From Mesotaenium endlicherianum (taxonomy: Eukaryota; Streptophyta; Zygnematophyceae; Zygnematales; Mesotaeniaceae): a stretch of DNA of 64,000 bases. Shown here in pieces: positions 32,798-44,520 of this stretch. The notes beneath the pieces are model-generated. The model saw only the letters and a program-made list of their open reading frames with translations, was not told the DNA's origin and did not search any database. Position numbers and translations under genes: made by a program. Every line of letters starts with the position of its first letter. The first letter of the stretch is position 1. The DNA lies in contig WELA01012575.1 in assembly GCA_009602735.1 (NCBI GenBank), positions 147,569 through 211,568 of the forward strand, in the 5' to 3' direction.

Positions 32798-34050
32798 GTT
32801 GATCTCCCTCAGCAATTCTGATTTGATGATAACCACTCTCTGAATCTATCTTACTGAACACTTTAGCACCAGACAGGGGGTATCAAGCAAATCCTTGATT
32901 TTGGGTAAAGCATACTTGTTGTTTACTGTAATCTTGTCAAGAGCTCTGTAATCCACGCACATTCGCATACTACCATCCTTCTTCTTAACAAATAGGATGG
33001 GTGCGCCATAAGGTGATTTACTGGGGGAAATTTAACCATTTTCTTCCAGCTCTGCAATCTGTGTTTTCAACTCTTCGCTCTCCACATAAGACAAGCCATA
33101 GGTGCGTTGCCAAGGTGGCTAACTTCCAGGTGATAAATCAATCCTATGACCTCCCTCCCTCTTAAGGAGCCTTCCTGGAGGCATATCAAAAACATCAGTA
33201 TACTGAGCAACAATTTTTACAGCAATAGGGTGCTCCGGAGGCCTCACCTTTTCCTCAACCACTTCTTCAAGTTGAGGAGGTACCTCTTTCAGCAGCAGAT
33301 AGAACATCTTGTCTTCCTTCTGGTTCCAGCTTTCGATGAACTCATTGCATTCAGCAATTTGCATCCTCCTGGAAGCCTCTCCTTTTCCTTCATTTGCCAT
33401 CGATATTGGACAAGAGGAAGAGCACTGGTGGGTGCCAAGTTAGTCTGCCCATGACTGGCTCCTCTCACTTTAACTGTACCTCTGCTCCAACACACTTCAG
33501 CTTGATGTCTATTAAGCCAGGACCTGCCTAGCACGAGATCATAAAAGCCAGTGTTGAGTACCTCAAATGTAAGCGTTTCAGTTCGAACTGCAATGCCAGA
33601 ACCTAACTGGACCTCGATAGGCCTGGTTATAACTTTTCCCGGGATACCTGAGGCATCTCCAAGGAATACTTTTCTATTCCCTTGGGTGACAATAGGCAGC
33701 CTTAGCCGCTTAACTAAGTTCTTATGGATAAAAGTATGTGACGCCCCTCCGTCAACAAATGCTCTCACCTTCCGACCTGCAATCATACAATGCAGTAGAG
33801 TAGGGGGCACTGACTATTCCTGACTTTTGCATTGTTCTCCTGATTTAGCAGAGAAATGTTAGACATCAGGTGCAACAAGATCATCCAGAGTGTACACTCT
33901 CTGGAGATCTATATTGCTGATGGTCTCCTTTGTCTGGTTCTCAGGCATGCATAGTGAATCCAGTTCAGCAGGACCCATGATACCTGCTACGAGGGCAGCT
34001 AGTGACGACTCACTATCTCTAGCATCCTCACAATCAATGAACTGGATTAC
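32798..34050 (-). pseudogene. GypB B3 protease and part of RT
   Basis: Protease loop FVDGGASHTFIHKNLVKRL and LGRSWLNRHQAEV, followed by the first RT boxes near 32950-33000 ([15 protein letters not shown]-like). It is adjacent to GypE E1. Fossil with several breaks. Confidence 0.75.
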
Positions 34051-35526
34051 TGACTGTTGCTGTCTTTTAAAGGTTGGTCCTCTCTCTTGACCTTTGGAAG
34101 GTTCTTGCTAAGACACTACTCTCTGTAGTGGTCCAACTGTTGGCAATGGTAGCAAATAGATTTTGCTGAGGCTGGTCTCGGCTTAATCCTACCACCACCT
34201 CTTCCAGAGCCACCTCGAGAGTAGCCACCTCTTCCTCTAGACTACATAGCATTATTCTCATACTTATACTCATCACCCTGATCATCCTCAGCCTGGTCTC
34301 CTTCAATTGCATTGTAGGAACCGTGGGGCTTTTTGACAATCTTAGACACCAAAGCATTACTCCGGCGCTTGTGATTGAACTGTTGCTGATCCCAGGCATC
34401 AGCGTCTTGGATCAAGTCAGCCAGTTTGTCATACTTCCTTTCAGCAAAATGACCTGAGACTTTGGATTTCAAGCTATACTTGAAGTATGCTATCCTATAT
34501 CGCTCTGGCAAATCTGGCTGCTTCATCATGTTCTCCTGGAACTTTTGAGCAAACTCAGCAATTGAAGGGTATGCTTCAGTGTCAAGGAGATCATTGCATA
34601 AATAGCTTTCTCCTGCTAATTGATGACATCAAACTTCTCATGCAGCTTCTGGTCAAATTCTACCAAAGTAGGGTCACCGAGTTGCTGAGCTTACGCTCTC
34701 TTTTCCAATACAGCCACCAGTCTGCTGCACTGCCTTTCAGAAGAGCTCCAATGTGCCTGACCTTCTCGTAATTCTGCGAATCTGGGTAGTTCTCCAGCTA
34801 CTGCTCAACATCAGCGAGAAACTTGATCAGGTAATACCTTTTTTATCCCGATCATAGTCCAGGGGAGGTTTTGGCTTAGGCTTACTAGGCCCTCTGCCGC
34901 CACCAGCAGTGGTATGAGAACCCAGTTGGTCTTTGTCACGCAGCATAGCCATCATGATCCTTTTGTCCTCCTGTTGGGAGTCGAGACTGATACATGCTCG
35001 GCATTTGCGATTGCATTTGCACAAATAATGCACCCAGACCTATATTCTAAGGTGGGAGCTTAGCAAATGCAGCAGCAGCAGTGGCATTCACTCGCTGAGT
35101 AGTGTCCTCAACATTTCCTTTCGCTCCTGCACCAGCAGTTCCTGCCGCATTCAGCCCGTCACAGATTTGACCTAGAAGTACATTGAGTTGTGCCGCAGGA
35201 GGTGGGTCCAGAATATTGGCCCAATCTGCCATAAGTTCTTCGACAATGCGCTCGTCCGCTGGCTGTCCTTCCCTTCTTTTTGCATCTTCAACAGCTTTTG
35301 CTAATCGTTTGGCTTCTAATCTGACACTCTCCTCCTCTGCCTGTTGTGTTGCGACTGCGACAATAGCAGCTGCCTCATCTGCAGCCTCTCTAGCTGCAGT
35401 ATCTGCCACTGTTTCTGAATAGGTACGGGTTCCCGCTACATGGCTTCCAGCCTGGTTTTTGACATTCTCGTTAACGTGGTTCTCCATGTCTCGGGAATTG
35501 CTAGTTTGAGACCTTGTCCTTACCAT
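34051..35526 (-). pseudogene. GypB B3 gag
   Basis: It starts MVRTRSQTSNSRDMEN. An A/E-rich coiled coil, gag-core pieces, an RG-rich stretch and remnants of the zinc-knuckle region can be followed. It is clearly more decayed than gag of X. Fossil. Confidence 0.8.
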
Positions 35527-35540
35527 ACAAAGAAGAATGC

Positions 35541-35560
35541 GATAACCGCTCCGATACCAC
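35541..35560 (-). promoter_or_regulatory. Primer-binding site of GypB B3
   Basis: The minus strand reads GTGGTATCGGAGCGGTTATC next to the LTR. It is a Met-tRNA-type site. Confidence 0.8.
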
Positions 35561-36278
35561 TGAAATGAATCGACTTACCAATAGGCGACTAACAATTAAT
35601 AAAGATCTTTGTGTCAGCGAGTAATCTTTATGGTATTTTCTGTTAATTGATTAAACAGCAAACCACAACACACTAGCAGAGGAAAATACTCGCAAGTCAA
35701 ATGCAAGTAAGCTAGCATCAATAATGCAATCAATAAACTCATACATAAGCAAGGCTAGAAGACAGTGCGTTTCAATGGCTTCTCGCCTCGGATTTAGATA
35801 TCTCTCTGTAAGCAGTACAAAAGAGTTGGCCTCGTTTTCGAATGCCGATCTCGAGAGCAATGTCTAGCCTATGTACATGGAATGAGTTTACTGTTCAACG
35901 GCAAGTGCGATGGCACCGCCTACCCGGGAGTTAAGCATGTTGGTAGGACCACGGTTAACCAAATCCACCACCATCTCCTAACATCCCGAATCGCCATCCA
36001 TCCTAAGGATGTCATCTGGCCATTCATTTAGCATATCACACTTAGATGCATATCTAGGCAGTTCGCTGCTCCCGAGTACGGAAGTCAGCTGGCTGTCAAA
36101 GAATGTGTCAGCAAACTGACCTAAATTGACTTCAGCCTGCTGCTCTCGGCTGAGTCATTAAATTGATAAGTATATAAAGTCCAGCTGACTGAATATTGAC
36201 TAAAGTTCAGCAGGCTGAACTTAATTAATTTTTATATATAAATGAATATTAAATCTACCAATATACTGATTCATTACA
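35561..36278 (-). repeat. GypB B3 5' LTR
   Basis: A 718-bp LTR reads TGAAATGAATCG...GATTCATTACA on the plus strand. Its outer terminus is joined directly to plus-strand ORF3 sequence at 36279. Confidence 0.88.
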
Positions 36279-36754
36279 AAGATGAAGAAAGGCCCAGGAA
36301 GGAGGAGGAGGACATGAAGGCTAAGGAGGCCAGACTCAGAAAAGCTGAGGAGGACAAGAAGGCTGAGGAGGAAAGGCTACGTGACGCAAAAGAGGATCAA
36401 AAGAAGCAACTAGCTAGCTATCACTATACAATCTTGGACAAGGAATTTGACCTTCTGCAGGAGGCACTGAAGTTTGCCCAGGAGAGCCGAGCAGCAGATT
36501 AGAGGGCAATCTTGCAAAGAGAAGAAGAGGAAGCTGTGGACAATATATTGAGATCCACACTGGACTTCTCTTGTACGATGCTTTTGTCAAGATGGTGGAG
36601 TATACTACCAAGGAAGCTAAGCCTTAACCATACAGCCTGAAGACCCATCAGTACCTGTACCGGGGATTAGAGGATCTCACAGGATCATCAGGATGATTCG
36701 GATGCTAACGGATAGCTTCAGGGATGTAAGATCCTACCACAGATTTAAGCCTGT
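36279..36754 (+). pseudogene. GypB B3 ORF3, first plus-strand piece
   Basis: This is a K/E/R-rich coiled coil (RPRKEEEDMKAKEARLRKAE) leading into SYHYTILDKEFDLLQEALKF, the same order as in B4 and B5. It ends at GypE copy E2. Fossil. Confidence 0.75.
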
Positions 36755-38013
36755 TGAAATGAATCTTGCTTATTCAAGAATTATATTTCATTTACATATA
36801 TAATATCAGAGATAGGTAGATGCGTGTACAATGAGAGAGCGATCTTCGTCCTTACAATGAATTTCGTTTACTCATCTATACCCCTTGACTCACACCGTAG
36901 TGTGCCATAGTTGCACACTAACTCAAGGCACAAGAAAGAGGCGAGCTTGAGGACTAGAGCTTCTCCTTTAGAAACTCCTGACCTCTTGCCTACCAGGCAT
37001 ACAAGCATGTATAAGCACATACACAACATCAGGGGACTGAATAGCAAAGGCGCTCTCATTCAGATGACCATATAGTAGCTAAAACACATCCCACTGACTT
37101 AAGTGCAAAACCATGGAATCTGTCTGCTATGTGACCCCGAAATGTCAGAGGGCACAACTCTGTCAATACTACTCCAAATGGAAAAACCTTAACGGCAACG
37201 GATGCACTTGGACAAGACCTTTCCGAAATGTTCTAATTCGCTCCATTTCAAGCATAGACGAAGACGCCATGTCAATTTCCGTGAAAGCTGGTCATAATAA
37301 CGAACCCAAAAGTGCACACATGACTTGCAAGTAGAAAATCAGACTCTAAAGCCTACTGCCCAGAAATGAGGGACCACGAGATCCCAGCCTGCTATGCAGT
37401 TAGTGACCACTTGGTTGACCACGGCGCAAGGTGCACCGTTTTGTGGAAAATCCGTTAAGTTGGGACCCACGGATCTAGGTATAACGACCATATTAATTGG
37501 TCGGTTGACTGAAGTCCTAATTATTCAGCTGACTGACGACGGCTCCGCCTACCCAGGAGTTAACCACATTGGTAAGACATCGGCTTACCGAATCTCAATT
37601 GACCTCCCGACTTTCAGTATACTACGGTCATATGTGCCAATCTACATATAATAATCTAAACGAATATATCTATCCTCAGCGTACTGAAGCTAAGTATACT
37701 GACTAATATCAAGCGAGTTTTCTATATGTCAACCTACTGATATTATATCCTACATATAACTAATATATAAATCTTAGCAAATTGTACTATGATACAAAAG
37801 TCATCCTGCTGACCTTTTCAACAAGGTCAGCAAACTACACTATGATATAAAAGTCATCAGGCTGACTTTTTTGACAAAGTAAGTAAACTTGCATTATATC
37901 GACGTACATTCATGTAGATTAACTTGCACATGTGAGCATATCGACATAATACTTGTTTAGTGTTGTACTTATAGATGCAATTAATTAAATAAATAATAAT
38001 TTGATTCATTACA
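36755..38013 (-). mobile_element. GypE LTR copy E2
   Basis: The copy is 1259 bp and runs TGAAATGAATCTTGC...TGATTCATTACA. Its outer thirds match E1. Its middle, near 37550, holds a CGCCTACCCAGGAGTTAACC block like the centre of GypB LTRs, so GypE is a sister of GypB. The flanks CCTGT and GTTGT share only three of five bases, so any target duplication is decayed. It has no coding content and is best read as a solo LTR inside ORF3 of B3. Confidence 0.65.
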
Positions 38014-39179
38014 GTTGTGTACAATGAGGTGGAGCTAGAAATTCTTGGCTAGGTAGACCAGTCAACAGATGATTCTTAGCACACTGGTATCCCTGTACAT
38101 TGAAGAGGTCAGACCCTGCTTTTCTTAAGCAGCCTACGGATAGGCGCTGGATGACCATGCACCGGGAGGACCAGGAAAATGACAGGGCTGTTGAAAACGA
38201 CTTCGACCCCGCGTTGGACGGCACCATAAGCCTTCCTCCTCACATTGCACCTTTGGGACCCTAGGCTGGATGGGCTGAGGGAGTGCATGTGTGACGAGAT
38301 GAAGGAGGAGAGGACCAGGGCCCGGCACTCTCTCTCTAAGGGTAAGCATGCCTATGTCAAATGGGCAGCTGCAAGCAAGGGGAGAAGGACTTGAGCACAG
38401 TCAGAGCCCAGCAGTCCCCACCTTAGGCTAGAAGGGGGAGGTCAGTTGCTTACTCCTACCTAGAGCCCAGCTGGACAGGATGGCAGAGGCATGCCCAGCA
38501 GTCTCTAAGTAATAGGAGGAGGAAGAGGAGCGCGACACGGGAGTACACTCTAGCCCGGCTAGAGCTCAGACTCCTGCACCATCTCCCAGTTTGCTGAAGG
38601 CTGGACCGTCGGTAGCGGGAGAGGGCCTTAAAGCAGCTGGAGGAGAGCAGCCAATTGGCAGCTGGAGAGGTGGACGTCATTTGGCTGGGGAGCTTCAGCA
38701 GGAGGACTCCATCACAAGGGGCTGATACTTAGGAAGACAGGGCCAGCAGGAGGGCTGCAAGAGAGGCAGTCAATAGCATGCCAGCATCCCCCTCTCACCG
38801 GGGGCATGTGCCCTTGTCCCATGTTATGCAGCACCCATTCGACAACCTCATTCTTGTTCTTGTCTATTTAAGGATTGCCCAGGAGCGAGCGGCTTCTATG
38901 AACTTGCAAACTGTGCAAGAGGAGGCTGCCCAGTTGTTGCGTTCCCCTTTGGGCACACCTTGGTCTGAGCCTAAAGGATTTGGGGTTTACAAGGCGAGCT
39001 GATAGGAGGACAAGGTCCAGGTCTAGGTCTGCATCCACAGAAGATTGAGCCCCAGGGACATAACTTGCATGAGGGGGTCAGTAGGTTAGAATTCTGCATG
39101 CTTGGGTCAGATGCTTATATGTGTTGCTTTGTTGTTATTAGGATGAGTACCTTAGTGTTGTCGAGACGACACCAATTGA
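38014..39179 (+). pseudogene. GypB B3 ORF3, second plus-strand piece
   Basis: It resumes with the VYNEVE segment and continues through recognisable ORF3 stretches (PASPSHRGHVPLSHVMQH, NLQTVQEEAAQLLRSPLG). It ends shortly before the polypurine tract AGTTGGAGAGAT at 39180-39191. Well decayed. Confidence 0.7.
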
Positions 39180-39191
39180 AGTTGGAGAGAT

Positions 39192-39802
39192 TGTAATGAA
39201 TAAGTATTATTGATAAAGAAATATTCATTAACAAATTTAATATAATAGTTAATGAGGTCCAATCTGCTCAACTTTAGTTTAATATTAAGTTTGTTGGACC
39301 TTTTGCATTATTCAGTGTAATGACTCAGCCGAGTGCAGCAAATTGAAGTCCTCTATTGGTCAGCTTGCTAACACATTCTTTGACAATCAGCTGACTACCG
39401 TACTCGGGTTCAGTGAATTGCCTACTTATGCATCTTAAAGTGATATGCTAGATGAGTGGCCAAAGGACACCCTTGGGTGGATGGTGATTCGGGATGATGC
39501 AGATAGCTGTGGATTTGGTTAGCCGAGGTCTTACCAACGTGGATGATTCTGGGTAGGCGGTGCCATCGCACTTGCCGTTGAACAATAAATTCATTCCAGG
39601 TACATAGGCTAGGATATGCTCTCGAGTTCGGCATTTGAAAACGTGGCCAACTCTTTGTACCGCATACTGAGAGGAAATTGGAACTCAAGACGGGAAGCCA
39701 TTACACAAGCTACCTTCTAACCTTGCTTATGCATAGCATGATTGATGCTCGTATACTTACATTTGACTTACAAGAATCGCAATATTAGTTGTGGAGTCTT
39801 TT
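39192..39802 (+). repeat. GypB B3 3' LTR, first part
   Basis: TGTAATGAATAAG follows the polypurine tract. The LTR stops at CTTTT (39798-39802), the target duplication of copy B4. The remaining 100 bases or so lie at 47042-47142. Confidence 0.82.
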
Positions 39803-40522
39803 TGTAACGAATCATTATACTGGTAGATACAATATTCATTTAGATATAATTGTTAAATAAGTTTCAGCCTGTTGAATTTTAGTCAATATTCTGTCTGCTG
39901 GACTTTATTACATGATCAGTTTAATGACTCAGCCGGGAGCAGCAGGCTGAAGACAACTTAGGTCAGCTTGCTGACACATTCTTTGACAGCCACCTGACTT
40001 CCGTACGCGGTAGCAGCGAACTGCTTAGAAATGCATCTAAGAGTGGTGTGCTAGATGAATGGCCAGATGACATCCTTAGGATGGATGGCGATTCGGGATG
40101 ATGGGAGATGGCGGCGGATCTGGTTAATTGAGGTCCTACCAACGCGGTTCACTCCCGGGTAGGCGGTGCCATCGCACTGGCCGTTGAACAGTAACCTCAT
40201 TCCATGTACATATGCTAGGTATTGCTCTCGAGTTCGGCATTTGGAAACGAGGCCAACTCTCTTGTAAAGCTTACTGAGAGAGATCTGAATTCAAGGCGAG
40301 AAGCCATTGATATGCACTGTCTCCTAGCCTTGCTTATGTGTGAGTTTATTGATTGCATTATTGATGATAGTTTACTTGCATTTGACTTGCGAGTATTGTC
40401 CACTGCTAGTGTGACGTCCTTTGCTATTTAATCAATTAACAGAAAATACCATAAAGGTTACTTAATGATATAAAGATCTTCATTAATTGTTAATTGCCTA
40501 TTTGGTAAGTCGATCCATTTCA
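39803..40522 (+). repeat. GypB B4 5' LTR
   Basis: A 720-bp LTR begins TGTAACGAATC and ends CGATCCATTTCA. It is followed by ATGGTATCAGAGCGG, a perfect initiator-Met tRNA primer site. The palindromic box GTCAGC-TT-GCTGAC lies at 39962-39975. Confidence 0.92.
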
Positions 40523-40523
40523 A

Positions 40524-40538
40524 TGGTATCAGAGCGGT
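40524..40538 (+). promoter_or_regulatory. Primer-binding site of GypB B4
   Basis: TGGTATCAGAGCGGT lies one base inside the 5' LTR. TGGTATCAGAGC is the classic plant LTR-retrotransposon primer site. Confidence 0.9.
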
Positions 40539-40556
40539 TATCACAGTCTTCTTTGT

Positions 40557-42033
40557 ATGGTAAGGATAAGGTCTCAAACTAGCAACTCCCAAGACATGGA
40601 GAACCAGGATAACGAGAATGTCAAAAATCAATTGAAAGCCATGCAGCGGGAACTCGTACCTATTTTGAAGCAGTGGCAGATTCTGCAGCGAGAGAGGCTG
40701 CAGATGAGGCAGCTACTATTGCCGCAGTCGCAGCACAGCAAGCTGAGGAGGAGAGAGCCAGATTAGAAGTTGAACGATTAGCGAAGGCTGCTGAAGATAC
40801 AGAAAAAAGGGAAGGACAGCCAGCGGACGAGCGCACTGTCGAGGAACGTATGGCATCAAGGGCCAATGTTCTGAACCCACCTCTCGCTGTACAACTCAAT
40901 GTGCCCCTAGGTCAAATTCGTGACCAGCTGAATGCGGCAGGAATTGCTGCTGCAGGAGCGAGAGGGAGTGTTGAGAACACTACTCAGCGAGTCAATGCCA
41001 CTGCTACTGCTGCATCTGCTAGACTCCCACCTCAGAGTGTGGATTTAGGAGCATTGTTTGTGGAAATGCAATCGCAAATGGCGAGCATGTACCAGTCCCA
41101 ACAGGAGGACAAGAGAATCATAATGTCTCTATTGCGGGACAGAGACAAACTGGGTTCTCAAACCACCGATGGTGGTGACAGAGGGCCTAGTAAGCCCAAG
41201 CCAAAATCGCCCCAGGACTATGATCCGGAGGGGAACAAAAAGTGTTACCTGATCAAGTTTCTCGCTCATGTCGAGCAGTGGCTGGAGAACTACCCAGAAC
41301 TGCAAGATTACGAGAAGGTCAGGCACACTGGTGCTCTACTGAAAGGCAGGCAGCAGACTGGTGGCTGTATTGGAAAGGAGGGCGTAAGGCTCAACAACTC
41401 AGTGACCCTACTTGGGTAGAGTTTGTCGAGAAACTGCATGAGAAGTTTGATGACATCAATCAGTAGGAGAAAGCTATCTATGCGATGATCTCCTTGACAG
41501 CGAAGCAGACCACTTCAGTTGCTGAGTTTCCTCAAAAGTTCTAGGAGAACATGATGAAGCAGCCACACTTGCCACAGCGGTATAGGATAGCATACTTCAG
41601 GTATGGCTTGAAATCCAAAGTCTCTGGTCATTTTGGTGAAAAGAAGTATGAGAAACTGGCTGACTTGATCCAGGATGCTGATGCCTGGAATCAGCAGCAG
41701 TTCAATCACAAGCGCCAGAGTAATGCTTTGGTGTCTAAGGTTGTCAAAAAGCCCCACGGTTCCTACAATGCAGTTGAAGGAGACCAGGCTGAGGATGATC
41801 AGGGTGATGAATATGAGTATGAGTATAATGCTATGCAGTCTAGAGGGAGAGGTGGTTTCTCTCGAGGCGGCTATGGAAGAGGTGGTGGTCGGACTAAGCC
41901 GAGACCAGCCTCAGCAAAATCTGTTTGCTTCCATTGCGAGCAGACGGGTCACTTCAGAGAGCAGTGTCCAGTCAAGCACCTCCCAAAGGTCGAGAGAAAA
42001 GACCAGCCTTTAAAAGACAGCAACAGTCAGTAA
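40557..42033 (+). pseudogene. GypB B4 gag
   Basis: It starts MVRIRSQTSNSQDMEN. An A/E-rich coiled coil, VEQWLENYPELQDYEKV, an RG-rich stretch and the CCHC knuckle CFHCEQTGHFREQC are visible. Fossil with a few breaks. Confidence 0.85.
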
Positions 42034-42980
42034 TCCAGTCTATTGATTGTGAGGATGCTAGAGATAGTGAGTCGTCACTAGCTGCCCTCGTAGCAGGTAT
42101 TATGGGTCCTGCTGAACTGGATTCACTATGCATGCCAGACAACCAGACAAAGGAGACCATCCGCAATATAGATCTACAGAGAGTGCACACTCTGGATGCT
42201 CTTCTCCCACCTGATGTCCAACATTTCTTTGCTAAGTCAGGAGAACAATGCGACAGTCAGGAAAAGACAGTCCCCCCTATCCTACTGCATTGCATGATTG
42301 CAGGTAGGAAGGTAAGGGCATTTGTTGACGGAGGGGCGTCACATACTTTTATCCACAAGGACTTAGTCAAGCGGCTAAGGCTGCCTACTGTCACCCAAGG
42401 GAATAGAAAAATATTCCTTGGAGATGCCTCGAGTATCCCGGGAGGAATCATGACCAAGCCTATTGAGGTCTAGTTAGGTTCTGGCATTGCAAATCTAACT
42501 GAAACGCTTACACATGAGGTACTCAACACTGGCTTCTATGATCTTGTGCTAGGCAGGTCCTGGCTTAATAGACATCAAGCTGAAGTGTATTGGAGCAGAG
42601 GTACAGTTAAAGTGAGAGGAGCCAGTGATGGGCAGACTAACTTGGCACCCACCAGTGCTCTTCCTCTTGTCCTGTATGGATGGCTAATGAAGGAAAAGGA
42701 GAGGCTTCCAGGAGGATGCAAAGTGCTGGACGCAATGGAGTTCATCAAAAGCTGGAATCAGAAGGAAGACAGAATGTTCTGTCAGCTGCTAAGAGAGGTA
42801 CCCCCTCAACCTGAAGAAGTGGCAGAGAAAAAGGTAAGCCCTTCGGCGCACCCTACTGCTGCAAAAATTGTTGCTCAATACACTGATGTTTTTAATATGC
42901 CTCCATGACTACCTCCTAAGAGGAAAGTGGATCACAAAATTGACATATTACCTGGGAGTTAGCCACCCTGGCAACGCACT
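42034..42980 (+). pseudogene. GypB B4 protease region
   Basis: Protease loop FVDGGASHTFIHKDLVKRL and LGRSWLNRHQAEV, then a linker with [16 protein letters not shown] leading toward RT. Fossil. Confidence 0.8.
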
Positions 42981-43325
42981 TATGGCTTGTCTTATGTGGA
43001 GAGCGAAAAGTTAAGAACACAGATTGCAGAGCTTGAGGAGAATGGTTACATTTCTCCCAGTAATTCACCTTATGGCGCACCCATCCTCTTTGTTAAGAAA
43101 AAGGATGGGAGTATGCGGATGTGCGTTGATTATAGAGCTCTTAACAAATTTACAATAAAGAACAAGTATGCTTTACCCAGAATCTAGCCCTCACTCACTT
43201 TCAGAAGAAGTCCAAGCTGTCGAGGAGGGAGAACCGCTGGAGCCAGATGCTGGAGCAGTTTCAAGTCCACATTGACTACAAACCAGGGAAGTTGAATCCT
43301 GCTGATGCACTCTCTAGAAGACTGA
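42981..43325 (+). pseudogene. GypB B4 RT and RNase H remnants
   Basis: Only the first RT boxes ([18 protein letters not shown]) and the end of RNase H ([25 protein letters not shown]) are recognisable. Fossil. Confidence 0.75.
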
Positions 43326-44138
43326 TGGGCAGATTGAAAGAACTAACCGAGTTTTGCAAGAGGTGCTGAGAGCATTTATTAACCAAGAACACGACAATTG
43401 GGATGACCTGTTGCCTCAAATCCAGTTTGCGGTCAACAGTGTGGTGCACGCGTCAACGGGCAAGACTCCTTCTAAATTGAGCCTGGGTAGAGTTCCTAAG
43501 TCTCCTTCAGATGTACTAGGGGAGTCCTTAACTCACCCTGAAGCAATTGGCAATCCGGTCTTCCTCCAGTTAACCCAGGAGTTTTCTGACACCCTGTCAA
43601 AAGTCCAACAGAACCTGCACAAAGCCCAGGAAAACCAACAAAAAAACGCTAACCAGCACCGTCGAGAACTGACATTTTCTAAGGCGATTTTGTCAAATTG
43701 CATTTTCAGCACCTGTACCTGCCTAGTGTGGTCAAGAAAAAGCTTGGTCCGGTCTGGATCGGTCCATATTCGGTGGTGCGTCGTGTCGGTCAGAATGCTT
43801 ACAAACTGCACATGTCAGCAGAATGCAAGGGTCACCCGGTCTTTAATGTCTTCTTCCTCGAACCATACATTAAAGGTGACACACTGTTCACAGATCGGTT
43901 ACCCGTGCAACCGGGACCGATCCCCGCTGTCCGGGATAGTGACCTTGAGGAATATGAGGTCGAGGAGATTTTAGACGCTCGCTCTGTCCGTAGATCATCT
44001 ACCTATGTCACGAAGTACCTGGTTAGATGGAAGGGTTACGATGCCTCTGGGGATACTTGGGAATTTAAAGACCAGCTGACCAATGCCAAAGGGGCGTTAA
44101 AATGGTTCCACCTTTGGGCGGCTGGCACCCTTCCCTAA
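43326..44138 (+). pseudogene. GypB B4 integrase C-terminus with chromodomain
   Basis: It contains VNSVVHASTGKTPSKLSLGR and KKLGPVWIGPYSVVRRVGQN. A well-kept chromodomain follows (YEVEEILDARSVRRSS, YLVRWKGYDASGDTWEF). The catalytic core is not seen in this copy. Fossil. Confidence 0.82.
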
Positions 44139-44520
44139 CTGTCATTTCAGTGGACATGGACAGGTGACAGGAGGTCTTGTCTCCATATAAGTCGGAGGGG
44201 AATGTGACAGGCAGCCAGATGGTGACAATTGTGACAGACAGCCCACCTTTAAACTTAAGTTGGAGGGAGTGTGTTCTGTTTCGGGAACAGCCAGGCGAAT
44301 TTTATACCCATTATACACACTAAACCTGCGCTCATACTCACTTTCTCTCTCTAACTCAATTCTCTCTTATACTCACTCACACAAGGTACTACACACTAAG
44401 GACTCCCCCTATGACGTTCTTCTTAACTACGGGCACTCAGTAGTGGCAAGGTATCATGACTTCACTGATTGCATTGTGTTTATGATTGAGCAGGATGACT
44501 CAGTAGTCAGAACTTAAGAG
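44139..44520 (+). other. GypB B4 pol-ORF3 spacer
   Basis: It holds two polypurine-like tracts (TATAAGTCGGAGGGGA near 44186 and TTAAGTTGGAGGGAG near 44255). The second is followed by TGTGTTC, then a TTTTATACCCATTATAC stretch and a CACTCA-rich region. The end of the spacer encodes IVFMIEQDD just before ORF3. It could be an LTR relic or the leader of an ORF3 transcript (inference). Confidence 0.6.

Noticed and set aside
36755-38013. GypE as a DNA transposon or MITE because of its inverted ends
   Set aside because: Its ends are TG...CA, its centre resembles GypB LTRs and GypB LTRs have the same inverted ends, so it is an LTR.
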